DNA of 64,000 nucleotides, taken from contig NZ_CP011924.1 in NCBI RefSeq assembly GCF_000238315.3, forward strand, positions 455,501 to 519,500. The letters run 5' to 3'. Made by a program: the position numbers and the translations under genes. Source of the DNA: Pseudoalteromonas piscicida. Lineage in GTDB: Bacteria; Pseudomonadota; Gammaproteobacteria; Enterobacterales; Alteromonadaceae. Under the pieces are notes generated by a model. That model was given only the letters and a program-made list of their open reading frames with translations. It was not told the DNA's origin and did no database searches. Shown here in pieces: positions 52,596-62,024 of the stretch (position 1 is the first letter of the stretch; every line of letters starts with the position of its first letter).

Positions 52596-53325
52596 ATTGC
52601 TGATACTCTGTTTATTACTGTTTTCTGGGGTAGCTTCTGCAGAAGGGATAGAAGCAATAAACGTTACAACAAACCCTGATGGCTCTCAAGAGTACTCAGT
52701 GACACTTCAAGTACTCGCCATTATGACAGCGCTGAGTTTTATTCCAGCAGCTGTTATCATGATGACTTCGTTTACTCGAATAATTGTTGTGCTTGCGATT
52801 TTGAGACAGGCGATTGGTCTGCAGCAGTCGCCATCGAATCAAATTTTACTCGGTTTATCGTTGTTTTTGACGTTGTTTATAATGGCACCCATATTTTCGC
52901 AGATAAATGATGAGGCGGTGCAGCCGTACATAAAGGAAGAAATCACGTCAATCCAAGCACTTGAACGTGCTAAAGAACCGATGAAAGCCTTTATGCTGTC
53001 ACAAACTCGAATTAAAGACCTTGAAACCTTTGCCAAGATAGCGGGTTATGACAAGCTTGATAGCCCTGAAGACACGCCGTTTATCGTTATTATTCCGGCT
53101 TTCGTTACATCTGAGCTGCAAACGGCTTTTATTATCGGCTTTATGTTCTTTATTCCATTTTTGATAGTCGACTTAGTCGTAGCCAGTGTCTTGATGGCCA
53201 TGGGTATGATGATGTTATCTCCAATGATAGTTTCCTTGCCGTTTAAGATTATGCTTTTTGTGCTCGTCGATGGTTGGAGTTTGGTCATGGGTACACTGGC
53301 CAGAAGCTTCGGATTGGGGGTGTAA
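52588..53325 (+). CDS. fliP: FliP, flagellar type III export-gate protein
   Basis: The 245-residue protein starts with a cleavable signal peptide ([17 protein letters not shown], 1-19) and has four membrane segments with the FliP signatures [45 protein letters not shown] and [26 protein letters not shown], read in parts. Five FliP subunits with FliQ and FliR form the export gate. fliQ starts one base after its stop. Confidence 0.97.
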   Translation: MIRLLILCLLLFSGVASAEGIEAINVTTNPDGSQEYSVTLQVLAIMTALSFIPAAVIMMTSFTRIIVVLAILRQAIGLQQSPSNQILLGLSLFLTLFIMAPIFSQINDEAVQPYIKEEITSIQALERAKEPMKAFMLSQTRIKDLETFAKIAGYDKLDSPEDTPFIVIIPAFVTSELQTAFIIGFMFFIPFLIVDLVVASVLMAMGMMMLSPMIVSLPFKIMLFVLVDGWSLVMGTLARSFGLGV

Positions 53326-53326
53326 T

Positions 53327-53596
53327 GTGGAACCAGAAGTCTTTGTCGATATCTTAAGTGATGCATTGTTTTTAGTCATCAAGCTGGTGGCGGCGATTGT
53401 AGTACCTGGGCTTCTAGTTGGCTTAGTTGTTGCTGTGTTTCAAGCAGCAACATCGATTAATGAACAAACATTAAGCTTTTTACCGCGTTTAATTATCACG
53501 ATTCTAGCCCTCATTTTTGGTGGCCATTGGTTAACTCAAGAACTGATGGACTATTTTAACCTCGTGGTTATGCGCATCCCTGAAATTGCAGGCTAA
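53327..53596 (+). CDS. fliQ: FliQ, flagellar type III export-gate protein
   Basis: The start is the GTG at 53327 (VEPEVFVDILSDALF), one base after the fliP stop, giving the usual 89 residues. The open frame extends upstream inside fliP and was trimmed for that reason. Two membrane helices (LVIKLVAAIVVPGLLVGLVVAVFQ and LPRLIITILALIFGGHWLT) joined by the conserved AATSINEQTLSF loop identify FliQ. It wraps the FliP-FliR core of the gate. Confidence 0.95.
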   Translation: MEPEVFVDILSDALFLVIKLVAAIVVPGLLVGLVVAVFQAATSINEQTLSFLPRLIITILALIFGGHWLTQELMDYFNLVVMRIPEIAG

Positions 53597-53598
53597 TC

Positions 53599-54378
53599 AT
53601 GGAGTTCACCTTTGCGGTAATCATGCAGTGGCTAAGTGATTTTTTACTTCCACTGGTGCGGATAAGTTCAATGATGATGGTAATGGCGGGGCTTGGGGCA
53701 CAGAGTGTACCTGCCCGAATTAAGTTTGCACTTGCTGTGGTCGTTACCTTCGCCGTGGTGCCCGTTTTGCCCAAATCAGAGTTTACCGATTTGTTCTCCT
53801 TTTCGATGATTTTGGTTGTTATTCAAGAAATGATGACCGGAGTCGCAATTGGTTTTGGCTCTCTATTGCTTTTAAATACTTTTATCATTGCGGGTCAAAT
53901 CCTTGCTATGCAAACAGGTCTTGGTTTCGCATCTGTTGTTGACCCTGCCAATGGATTAAGTGTCCCAGCAGTTGGTCAGTTCTATTTAATATTAGCGACA
54001 TTACTGTTTTTTGTTTATAACGGTCACCTGATGATGATACAAATGGTAGTGTATAGCTTCGAAAGCTTTCCCATTGCAGGTAATTGGTGGGCGGTAGACA
54101 ATTTTTGGCGAATAGTTAATTGGGGGGGCTGGATGTTTTCTACGGCACTGGCTCTTGCGTTAGCTCCGTTAACGGCAATGTTGGTTATCAATATCTCGTT
54201 TGGGATCATGACCAGAGCTGCACCTCAGATGAATATTTTCTCTGTAGGGTTTGCTTTTACCTTAGTTGCAGGGCTTACCATTATTTGGGCGACATTGGGT
54301 AACTTCTTAGCACAATTTGAGTTTCAATGGCTCAAAATGACGGAGCTGATGTGCGACTTAATTGGTTGCACGGTTTAG
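53599..54378 (+). CDS. fliR: FliR, flagellar type III export-gate protein
   Basis: The 259-residue protein has about six hydrophobic segments and the FliR marks MMVMAGLGAQSVPARIKFALA, EMMTGVAIGFGSLLLLNTFIIAGQIL (in parts) and GLGFASVVDPANG. FliR completes the FliP5-Q4-R1 gate, and FlhB binds around it. It starts 2 bases after fliQ and is followed 9 bases later by flhB. Confidence 0.96.
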   Translation: MEFTFAVIMQWLSDFLLPLVRISSMMMVMAGLGAQSVPARIKFALAVVVTFAVVPVLPKSEFTDLFSFSMILVVIQEMMTGVAIGFGSLLLLNTFIIAGQILAMQTGLGFASVVDPANGLSVPAVGQFYLILATLLFFVYNGHLMMIQMVVYSFESFPIAGNWWAVDNFWRIVNWGGWMFSTALALALAPLTAMLVINISFGIMTRAAPQMNIFSVGFAFTLVAGLTIIWATLGNFLAQFEFQWLKMTELMCDLIGCTV

Positions 54379-54387
54379 GAGTTTGAA

Positions 54388-55518
54388 ATGGCAGAAGATT
54401 CAGGTCAAGAACGCACCGAAGAACCCACCTCCAAGAAGATAAGTGATGCGAGGAGTAAAGGCCAGGTAGCCCGTTCAAAGGAGTTGGGGACTACGTTTGT
54501 GTTATTGTTTTCTGCTATCGCTTTACTAATGTATGGTCCTGGTATAGGGAAAGCGCTTTACAACGTGATGGGACGAATGTTGTCGCTTAATCGCAATGAA
54601 ACCTACGATACAACCAAAATGTTTGCTGTGTGGGGGGATATTGGCGCTGAGCTGTTATTCCCAATGGCTATGTTCGTTTTTATTATCGCAATTGCCGGAA
54701 TAGTGGGGAATACGTTACTCGGTGGCTTTAACTTTTCTTGGCAAGCGGCCGCACCTAAAGCAAGTAAAATGTCACCTATGAAGGGACTGAAGCGAATGTT
54801 GGGCCCACAAGCGGCCATTGAGTTATTGAAGTCAGTTCTTAAGTTTGTATTAGTTGCAGGCTTTGCAATCTTGCTTATCAATATGTATTTTAACGAAATA
54901 TTACACTTGAGTATTGAACAAATCCCTTCGAGTATAGAACATGCGTTAGAAATCATTGCGTGGATGTTTTTAGCGCTTAGTTGCACTATGATTGTGATCT
55001 CCGCAATTGATGCGCCCTATCAAAGCTATAATCATCATAAACAGCTTAAAATGACGCTACAAGAAGTCAAGGATGAATATAAAAACTCAGAAGGTGATCC
55101 TCAAATAAAAGCGCGGATCCGCCGAACACAAAGAGAAATGTCGCAAAGACGTATGATGCAAGATGTACCAGATGCCGATGTTGTTGTGACCAACCCTACT
55201 CACTATTCGGTTGCGCTTAAATATGACACTGAAAGGGCGGGGGCGCCTATTGTTATCGCAAAAGGGGTTGATGAACTTGCGATGCAAATTAGAAAAATAG
55301 CCAAAGGGAATGAAGTGCCGATAGTGGAATCACCTGTATTGACTCGTTCGCTTTACCACACCACTGAAGTGGGTGATCAAATCCCTGAACAATTGTTTAC
55401 CGCGGTTGCACAGGTACTTGCTTATGTATTTCAGTTGAATCGTTTCCAAAAAGGTAAAGGGAAAAGACCCGTTGCACTTACTCGAGATTTACCAATCCCA
55501 GACGATTTGAAGCATTAA
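54388..55518 (+). CDS. flhB: FlhB, flagellar export substrate-specificity switch
   Basis: The 376-residue protein has four membrane helices and a cytoplasmic C-terminal domain with the autocleavage motif Asn269-Pro-Thr-His (VVVTNPTHYSVALKYD). FlhB cuts itself between Asn and Pro and, when signalled by FliK, changes export from hook to filament proteins. The N terminus (SGQERTEEPTSKKISDARSKGQVARSKEL, in parts) is characteristic. It ends the fliE-flhB gene run. An 83-base gap with its own sigma-54 promoter follows. Confidence 0.97.
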   Translation: MAEDSGQERTEEPTSKKISDARSKGQVARSKELGTTFVLLFSAIALLMYGPGIGKALYNVMGRMLSLNRNETYDTTKMFAVWGDIGAELLFPMAMFVFIIAIAGIVGNTLLGGFNFSWQAAAPKASKMSPMKGLKRMLGPQAAIELLKSVLKFVLVAGFAILLINMYFNEILHLSIEQIPSSIEHALEIIAWMFLALSCTMIVISAIDAPYQSYNHHKQLKMTLQEVKDEYKNSEGDPQIKARIRRTQREMSQRRMMQDVPDADVVVTNPTHYSVALKYDTERAGAPIVIAKGVDELAMQIRKIAKGNEVPIVESPVLTRSLYHTTEVGDQIPEQLFTAVAQVLAYVFQLNRFQKGKGKRPVALTRDLPIPDDLKH

Positions 55519-55546
55519 AATTGCCCTCATAAGAATAAGCTATTAA

Positions 55547-55563
55547 TTGGAACGCATATTGCA
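55547..55563 (+). promoter_or_regulatory. Predicted sigma-54 promoter of the flhA operon
   Basis: TTGGAACG at 55547-55554 and TTGCA at 55559-55563 place GG (55549-55550) and GC (55561-55562) 10 bases apart, a near-consensus sigma-54 promoter (TGGCACG-N4-TTGCA, one mismatch). The flhA ATG is 38 bases downstream. It would drive flhA-flhF-flhG-fliA-cheYZA, with FlrA or FlrC as activator. Confidence 0.85.
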
Positions 55564-55601
55564 TTTGTTGCTATGTGTCAATTTTTTGCTTGTGTTAAGT
55601 T

Positions 55602-57704
55602 ATGGAATTTAAAGCAGTTTTACAACAACTCAATCGAGATAAAAAAGAATATGCTAAAGGTGTGGGTACTCCATTGTTGGTGCTTGCAGCACTTGGCATG
55701 GTTATTCTACCGTTACCTCCTTTTTTGCTTGATATTCTATTTTCCTTCAACATTGCATTGGCACTAGTGGTGCTATTGGTGACTGTTTATACCTTGAAGC
55801 CACTCGAATTTGGTATGTTTCCGGCGGTACTACTGATCGCGACTATCATGCGATTGGCATTAAACGTAGCGAGTACTCGCGTCGTATTACTTGAAGGTCA
55901 TAATGGTGGTGATGCGGCAGGTAAGGTGATCGAAGCCTTTGGTAGTGTTGTTATTGGTGGCAACTACGCCGTCGGTTTAGTTGTATTCCTTATCCTTATT
56001 ATTATTAACTTTGTCGTAATTACCAAAGGTGCGGGTCGTATTTCAGAGGTGTCTGCGCGTTTCACCCTTGATGCTATGCCGGGTAAGCAAATGGCCATTG
56101 ATGCGGACTTAAATGCCGGTTTTATCTCTGCAGATGACGCCCGGGCTCGTCGTGAAGAAGTGACTCGAGAAGCCGACTTTTATGGGTCAATGGACGGTGC
56201 AAGTAAATTCGTTAAAGGTGATGCTATTGCAGGTATCGTGATCCTCGCCATTAATATAATAGGTGGCCTTTTCGTTGGGATGATCCAGCATGATTTAAGC
56301 TTTGGCCACGCGATGGAAGTATATACCATGCTGACAATCGGTGACGGTCTGGTCGCGCAAATTCCATCTCTTTTACTCTCAATTGGCACTGCAATTGTCG
56401 TAACGCGTCAAAATGAATCGCACAACATGGGCGATCAGTTTAAAAGCCAACTGGGTAATGAAAAATCGCTAGCTATTGCTTCAGGTATTTTGATCACCAT
56501 GGGACTCGTTCCAGGCATGCCACATGTTGCCTTCCTAGGTTTAGGCGTATTACTTGGCTATATAGCCTATTACACAAGCCAGCAAAAGAAAAAGGCGGAA
56601 ATCGAAAAGGCAGAACAAGCTGCCAAAGGACCTGCTGCCAAAGGAGGCCATCAACAAGATCAAAAAGAGCTTGGTTGGGATGATGTACAACCTGTTGATG
56701 TGATTGGTTTAGAGGTTGGTTATCGCCTAATTCCTCTAGTTGACCAAGCCCAAGGCGGGGAGCTTCTCAGTCGTATTAAAGGGGTGCGTAAAAAGCTATC
56801 TCAGGAACTGGGCTTTTTAGTACCGCCGGTACATATTCGCGATAACCTAGAACTAGATCCAAATGCATACAATATTACTTTAATGGGAGTTGGCTCAGGA
56901 ACCGGTGAGTTGAAGCATGGCGATGAGCTCGCAATTAACCCAGGGCAGGTGTTTGGGCCGATTAAAGGCATAGAGACTAAAGATCCTGCATTTGGCTTAG
57001 ATGCAGTATGGATTAAACCAGATCAAAAAGATGAAGCGCATTCACTTGGCTATACAGTAGTAGATGCTGCAACTGTGGTGGCAACACACATTAGTCAATT
57101 ATTGACGAATAATGCGTCACTATTGCTTGGTCATGAAGAAGTTCAAAATCTATTAGACATGCTTGCGAAAAGTCACCCTAGATTAGTTGAAGGCTTAGTG
57201 CCTGATATTTTACCACTCACTACCGTAGTAAAAGTACTACAAAATCTTCTTAATGAAGGCGTTGCAATTCGAGATATGCGCTCGATTGTACAAACCTTAG
57301 TTGAGTACGGACCACGTAGCCAAGACCCTGATGTATTAACGGCTGCGGTAAGAATTTCATTACGCAGATTGATTGTTCAAGATGCCGTTGGAAGCGAAGA
57401 AGAAATTCCTGTCATAACATTGGCGCCTGAGTTGGAACAGATGTTGCATCAGTCACTTCAGAACGCAGGTGATGAGGGGGCAGGTATTGAACCTGGCTTG
57501 GCTGAGAGGCTTCAAGAATCATTAAGAGAAGCACATCACAACCAAGAAATGCTAGGGGAACCGTCCATCTTATTAACCTCAGGTATGTTAAGAAGTGTGC
57601 TATCTCGATTTGTTAAACATACAATTCCAGGTCTTAGAGTGATGTCATATCAAGAAGTGCCGGAAGAAAGACAAATTAAGATAGTGAGCTCGGTTGGACA
57701 ATAG
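55602..57704 (+). CDS. flhA: FlhA, flagellar export-gate protein
   Basis: The 700-residue protein has about eight N-terminal membrane helices, including LLVLAALGMVILPLPPFLLDILFSFNIALALVVLLV in parts. It has the FHIPEP loop region with IMRLALNVASTRVVLLEGHNG, FTLDAMPGKQMAIDADLNAG and RARREEVTREADFYGSMDGASKFVKGD in parts, and a large cytoplasmic domain that forms a nonameric ring. That ring docks chaperone-substrate complexes such as FliS-flagellin and FliT-FliD. The length fits the family. Confidence 0.97.
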   Translation: MEFKAVLQQLNRDKKEYAKGVGTPLLVLAALGMVILPLPPFLLDILFSFNIALALVVLLVTVYTLKPLEFGMFPAVLLIATIMRLALNVASTRVVLLEGHNGGDAAGKVIEAFGSVVIGGNYAVGLVVFLILIIINFVVITKGAGRISEVSARFTLDAMPGKQMAIDADLNAGFISADDARARREEVTREADFYGSMDGASKFVKGDAIAGIVILAINIIGGLFVGMIQHDLSFGHAMEVYTMLTIGDGLVAQIPSLLLSIGTAIVVTRQNESHNMGDQFKSQLGNEKSLAIASGILITMGLVPGMPHVAFLGLGVLLGYIAYYTSQQKKKAEIEKAEQAAKGPAAKGGHQQDQKELGWDDVQPVDVIGLEVGYRLIPLVDQAQGGELLSRIKGVRKKLSQELGFLVPPVHIRDNLELDPNAYNITLMGVGSGTGELKHGDELAINPGQVFGPIKGIETKDPAFGLDAVWIKPDQKDEAHSLGYTVVDAATVVATHISQLLTNNASLLLGHEEVQNLLDMLAKSHPRLVEGLVPDILPLTTVVKVLQNLLNEGVAIRDMRSIVQTLVEYGPRSQDPDVLTAAVRISLRRLIVQDAVGSEEEIPVITLAPELEQMLHQSLQNAGDEGAGIEPGLAERLQESLREAHHNQEMLGEPSILLTSGMLRSVLSRFVKHTIPGLRVMSYQEVPEERQIKIVSSVGQ

Positions 57705-57723
57705 AGGATAAAGGGGCTGTAAC

Positions 57724-59199
57724 ATGAAAATTAAACGTTTCTTCGCAAAAGATATGCGTACGGCTTTAAATGAAGTAAAAGAAGAGCTTGGTGCTGATGC
57801 TGTCATTATGTCTAACAAAAAGTTAGCGGATGGTGTTGAAATCGTCGCAGCAATTGATAATGACCGTACTGCTGCACCTGCTAAGCAAGCACCAGCGACC
57901 CATGCAGCAGCCCCGAGAGAAGCACAGACTCGCTTTGTCCGTCCAGAGCCTCGCCAAGCACAGCCAGCAAAACAAGCGCAAGTTGCCGATAGCTTAGCGG
58001 CACTGCTTGAGCGTCAGGCACCGCGCCCACGCTCACCAGAACTTGCTTCTATGTTCTCCCAGTCGGGGATAGATACAGAGCAAATGTTAAGCAGCCAACG
58101 TAAAACACAAGCTGCTGCGCCGGCGTACCAAGCGAAGCCACAGCAAGCTCGTCGCCAATCTTTTGACTTTGATGATGATGCATTTGAGCAGCCACAGCAG
58201 TGGGGCGAGTCGGATGAGTTAGACAACGGTTTTGGTGATGATTTACCGGAGTTAAATGCCAAGCCTGACGAAATGAGTGCAATGCGTGAAGAAATGAACG
58301 CTATTCGTCAATTACTTGAACATCAAGTATCTGGTCTAATGAAACAAGAAATGGCTCGTCGCGATCCAACCCGTGCGTGTCTTGTTGACCGTTTGGAAGG
58401 AATGGGCATAGACAAAGATGTCGCTGAGCAAATGGCATGCTTTATCCCTGATGATGTGTCTCGTAAAGAAGCCTGGAATGCATTGTTAAACATGGTGATC
58501 AACCAAATGCACACCACTAACAATGATATTCTTCGTCAAGGTGGCGTATTTGCGATGGTGGGTCCAACTGGTGTTGGTAAAACCACAACGGTTGCAAAAT
58601 TAGCGGCATTAGGTGCACAAAAATACGGTGCAGATAAAGTGGCGTTAATAACGACAGATACCTACAGAATTGGCGCTTACGAGCAGTTAGCTACCTATGG
58701 TAGAATCATTGGTTGTCCGGTTAAGCAAGTTAAAGATGCAAATGAACTTGCAGAAGTGCTTTATCATTTACGCAATAAGCGTCTAGTATTAATAGATACA
58801 GCGGGAATGAGTCAAAGAGATTTGCGCTTAACTGAACAGTTAAATACACTTATGCGTAGCGCGAGAGTAGATATTCGCAGCTATTTAGTATTAAGTGCGA
58901 CAGCACAAATGAATGTGTTACAAGAAACAGTAAGACACTTCAAAAAAGTAAATTTAAGTGGCTGTATTTTCACAAAACTTGATGAAAGTCTAAGTTTAGG
59001 TGAGATAATTAGCATAGCGATTCAAAATCGCTTGCCAATAGGGTATCTTACCAACGGTCAGCGAGTGCCAGAAGACATTCGCGTAGCAAATGCTCAAAAG
59101 CTAGTAAAAAAGGCTGAGCAATTGTATTTAAAAAGAATAAAAGCACAGCACTCTCGACGTGTACCTGTAGCGTCAGAGTCAGTAGGAATGTATGATTAA
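57724..59199 (+). CDS. flhF: FlhF, SRP-type GTPase for polar flagellum placement
   Basis: The 491-residue protein has the FlhF B domain at the start (MKIKRFFAKDMRTALNEVKEELG), a Gln/Ala/Pro-rich linker, and an SRP-GTPase NG domain: G1 GPTGVGKTTTVAKLAAL near 280, G2/G3 TTDTYRIGAYEQL and LIDTAGMSQRDL, G4 TKLDESLSLG. FlhF marks the cell pole where the flagellum is built. Its presence with FlhG shows a polar flagellar system. flhG begins within its 3' end. Confidence 0.97.
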   Translation: MKIKRFFAKDMRTALNEVKEELGADAVIMSNKKLADGVEIVAAIDNDRTAAPAKQAPATHAAAPREAQTRFVRPEPRQAQPAKQAQVADSLAALLERQAPRPRSPELASMFSQSGIDTEQMLSSQRKTQAAAPAYQAKPQQARRQSFDFDDDAFEQPQQWGESDELDNGFGDDLPELNAKPDEMSAMREEMNAIRQLLEHQVSGLMKQEMARRDPTRACLVDRLEGMGIDKDVAEQMACFIPDDVSRKEAWNALLNMVINQMHTTNNDILRQGGVFAMVGPTGVGKTTTVAKLAALGAQKYGADKVALITTDTYRIGAYEQLATYGRIIGCPVKQVKDANELAEVLYHLRNKRLVLIDTAGMSQRDLRLTEQLNTLMRSARVDIRSYLVLSATAQMNVLQETVRHFKKVNLSGCIFTKLDESLSLGEIISIAIQNRLPIGYLTNGQRVPEDIRVANAQKLVKKAEQLYLKRIKAQHSRRVPVASESVGMYD

Positions 59200-60052
59200 C
59201 ACAGTTTTAGATCAAGCAAGTGGCCTGCGTAGAATGAGTCAAAATAGCAACCAGGGTGTAAAAGTAATAGCCGTGACCGGTGGAAAAGGTGGGGTGGGTA
59301 AAACCAACGTCTCGCTCAATACTGCCATCGCTATGGGCCAACAAGGACAGCGAGTTCTCGTTTTAGATGCGGACTTGGGCTTGGCAAACTGTGATGTGAT
59401 GTTAGGTCTAAGGGTAGAAAAGAATCTGTCACACGTGTTGTCGGGTGAATGTGAACTAGATGAGATTCTCGTAGAAGGTCCCGCTGGAATTAAAATTGTA
59501 CCGGCGACTTCAGGCTCTCAAAGTATGGTAGAGCTGACTCCCGCAGAGCATGCAGGACTTATTCGTGCATTTAGCGAGCTTAACACGCAATTTGATGTAT
59601 TAATTGTTGATACCGCAGCTGGTATCTCAGATATGGTTCTGAGCTTCTCTCGAGCTGCACAAGATGTGATGGTTGTGGTGTGTGATGAACCGACTTCTAT
59701 TACAGATGCTTACGCGTTGATCAAAGTTTTGAGCAGAGAGCATGGTGTCTATCGTTTTAAAATTGTTGCCAATATGGTCCGCAGTATGCGTGAAGGGCAA
59801 GAATTATTTGCTAAACTTTCAAAAGTTACAGACCGTTTTCTTGATGTAGCACTGGAATTAGTGGCCACCGTACCGTTTGACGAAAACATGCGTAAATCTT
59901 CTCGCAGACAAAGAGCTATCGTGGATTTATTTCCGAGTTCTCCTGCGGCGATTGCGATTAAGGGACTTGCCGCTAAGGCAGTGAAATGGCCAATTCCGCA
60001 TCAACCTTCCGGTCATCTAGAATTTTTCATTGAACAACTTGTAAACGGGTGA
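59192..60052 (+). CDS. flhG: FlhG/FleN, MinD-like ATPase controlling flagellar number
   Basis: The 286-residue protein has the N-terminal activation helix LDQASGLRRM (residues 5-14), which stimulates FlhF GTPase. The deviant Walker A VTGGKGGVGKTNVSLN follows, with VLVLDADLGLANCDVMLGL and IVDTAAGISDMVLSF in the MinD manner, and an amphipathic C-terminal membrane-targeting end. It limits flagella to one and, in FleN/FleQ systems, represses FlrA activity. It overlaps flhF by 8 bases. Confidence 0.96.
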   Translation: MINTVLDQASGLRRMSQNSNQGVKVIAVTGGKGGVGKTNVSLNTAIAMGQQGQRVLVLDADLGLANCDVMLGLRVEKNLSHVLSGECELDEILVEGPAGIKIVPATSGSQSMVELTPAEHAGLIRAFSELNTQFDVLIVDTAAGISDMVLSFSRAAQDVMVVVCDEPTSITDAYALIKVLSREHGVYRFKIVANMVRSMREGQELFAKLSKVTDRFLDVALELVATVPFDENMRKSSRRQRAIVDLFPSSPAAIAIKGLAAKAVKWPIPHQPSGHLEFFIEQLVNG

Positions 60053-60789
60053 TTATGGCTTCTCCGGTCAATAGAGCTGCGGGATATCAAACTTCAGACC
60101 ACATTCATAAGGTGGTTGAACGGCATGCTCCACTTGTCAAAAAAGTGGCGTGCCACCTGATTGCTCGACTTCCGGCAAGTGTGCAACTCGACGATCTGAT
60201 CCAGTCAGGTATGATTGGGTTGATTGAAGCATCTAAAAATTTCGATGCAACTAAAGGCGCTAGTTTCGAGACCTTTGCCGGGATCCGTATTCGAGGCGCA
60301 ATGCTGGATGAAATCCGTCGTGGTGATTGGGCGCCTCGTTCTGTTCACAAAAATAGCAGAATGGTTGCAGAAGCTATATCTGAGCTCGAATCTCTCCTTG
60401 GTCGAGAACCAAAAGACACTGAAATCGCTGAAAAACTTGATATATCTCTAGATGAGTACCATCATATTTTACATGATGTAAATGCAAGTAAAGTCATCGG
60501 TATTGAGGATCTTGGGGTTGATGAAGACGTGATAACCCCAGCAAACAGCGATTTTGCGCTAGACAAACCGTTTAATAACGTTAAAAATGAACGTTTTAAC
60601 GAGTCTTTAGTAAATGCTATCAAAGCGTTACCCGAAAGGGATGCTCTGGTTTTATCACTTTACTATAACGACGAAATGAATTTAAAAGAGATTGGTGCCA
60701 TCCTTGATGTCAGTGAATCTCGAGTAAGCCAAATTCACGGTCAGGCAATGATAAAGCTTAAAGCTAAAATCAATGACTGGATAAATTAG
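60049..60789 (+). CDS. fliA: FliA, flagellar sigma factor 28
   Basis: The 246-residue protein has sigma regions 2 (LDDLIQSGMIGLIEASKNFDATKGASFETFAGIRIRGAMLDEIRR, in parts), 3 (AISELESLLGREPKDTEIAEKL) and 4 (LKEIGAILDVSESRVSQIHGQAMIKLK), as in FliA. The frame begins at GTG 60049, overlapping the flhG stop. ATG 60055 two codons later is equally possible. FliA transcribes late flagellar genes once FlgM is exported. The promoter at 26785-26811 matches its consensus, so pseudaminic genes are probable targets. Confidence 0.96.
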   Translation: MIMASPVNRAAGYQTSDHIHKVVERHAPLVKKVACHLIARLPASVQLDDLIQSGMIGLIEASKNFDATKGASFETFAGIRIRGAMLDEIRRGDWAPRSVHKNSRMVAEAISELESLLGREPKDTEIAEKLDISLDEYHHILHDVNASKVIGIEDLGVDEDVITPANSDFALDKPFNNVKNERFNESLVNAIKALPERDALVLSLYYNDEMNLKEIGAILDVSESRVSQIHGQAMIKLKAKINDWIN

Positions 60790-60831
60790 AGTACATAAAA
60801 TAGTTGGGTTCGAACCTCACTGGAGGAAGTT

Positions 60832-61215
60832 TTGGATAAGAACATGAAGATTCTCGTGGTTGATGATTTCTCTACTATGAGAAGAATAATCAAAAACCTA
60901 TTAAGAGATTTAGGCTTTACCAATGTTCAAGAAGCTGATGATGGTAGTACAGCACTTCCGATGCTACAAAATCAGGAGTTTGACTTTGTAGTAACTGATT
61001 GGAATATGCCGGGCATGCAAGGTATTGATTTGCTTCGTGCAATACGCGCAGATGAAAAGCTTAAGCACATTCCAGTGTTGATGGTTACCGCAGAAGCGAA
61101 AAAAGAACAAATTGTTGCAGCAGCGCAAGCAGGGGTGAACGGATATATTGTTAAGCCGTTTACTGCGGGTACGCTCAAAACTAAGCTTGAAAAAGTATTT
61201 GAGCGACTAGGCTAA
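60832..61215 (+). CDS. cheY: CheY, chemotaxis response regulator
   Basis: I take the TTG at 60832 as start because GGAGG lies 5 bases before it. It gives [19 protein letters not shown] and 127 residues. The ATG at 60844 is the alternative. The receiver pocket is Asp11-Asp12, phospho-acceptor Asp56 ([12 protein letters not shown]), the Thr in VTAEAKKEQ and the Lys in [10 protein letters not shown]. Phosphorylated CheY binds FliM and changes rotation. It lies 42 bases after fliA and 19 before cheZ. Confidence 0.96.
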   Translation: MDKNMKILVVDDFSTMRRIIKNLLRDLGFTNVQEADDGSTALPMLQNQEFDFVVTDWNMPGMQGIDLLRAIRADEKLKHIPVLMVTAEAKKEQIVAAAQAGVNGYIVKPFTAGTLKTKLEKVFERLG

Positions 61216-61234
61216 CAGCAAGGGGATATGGCCT

Positions 61235-62011
61235 ATGTCTGTAAATGCTGCGCCTCAAATTACACTTGAACAAGCTAAGCAACTTGTTGAGCTTCTAGAA
61301 CAAGGTGAACAAGAAAAAGCTGACCAGCTGATTTTAGAAGCTGCTAACAAAGAGCAATCGGAGTTATTTGCAGAAGTTGGAAAGCTAACTCGCCAATTAC
61401 ACGAGTCCTTGAAGAACTTTGAGCTCGATACTCGACTCTCAGATCTCACGACAGAGGCTATACCTGACGCCAAGCAGCGTCTTAATTATGTTATGGAAAT
61501 GACAGAAAGCGCTGCTAATAAAACGATGGACGCGGTCGAAGAAAGCTTACCTCTTGCGCAGAATCTAGCGGATGAGTTAGCGCAAATAAAGCCCACTTGG
61601 GATCGATTGATGAGCAGAGACATTCAACTCGGTGAGTTTAAATCTCTGTGTCATGATCTCGACAGCTTTATGCAGACTTCAAAGACACGTACAGACGAAT
61701 TACAAGGTTTAATGACTAATGTGCTGATGGCTCAGGACTATCAGGATTTGACTGGGCAGGTTATTCGGCGCGTCATTGAGCTTGTGAGAGAAGTAGAAGA
61801 TAGTCTCATTCACCTCCTGACTGTTTTTGGTACTTCAGATGAAGCGCCTTCAACTGCTGTGAAAGCGAATGAAAACGAAATAAAAACAACCGAGACTATC
61901 AGTGATGAATTGTCTGGACCTGAAGGTCCAATTATTGACGCTGAATCGCGAGATGACGTGGTTTCTGGTCAAGACGAAGTCGATGACTTGCTATCTAGTT
62001 TAGGCTTCTAG
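61235..62011 (+). CDS. cheZ: CheZ, CheY-P phosphatase
   Basis: The 258-residue helical protein has the CheZ core (LTTEAIPDAKQRLNYVMEMTESAANKTMD in parts, and VLMAQDYQDLTGQVIRRVIELV). The catalytic Gln is expected in MAQDYQDLTGQV. The C terminus ends DEVDDLLSSLGF, the conserved CheY-binding tail. It dephosphorylates CheY-P and so sets signal lifetime. A 13-base gap with GGAGAG leads to cheA. Confidence 0.95.
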   Translation: MSVNAAPQITLEQAKQLVELLEQGEQEKADQLILEAANKEQSELFAEVGKLTRQLHESLKNFELDTRLSDLTTEAIPDAKQRLNYVMEMTESAANKTMDAVEESLPLAQNLADELAQIKPTWDRLMSRDIQLGEFKSLCHDLDSFMQTSKTRTDELQGLMTNVLMAQDYQDLTGQVIRRVIELVREVEDSLIHLLTVFGTSDEAPSTAVKANENEIKTTETISDELSGPEGPIIDAESRDDVVSGQDEVDDLLSSLGF

Positions 62012-62024
62012 TTGGAGAGTGTGT

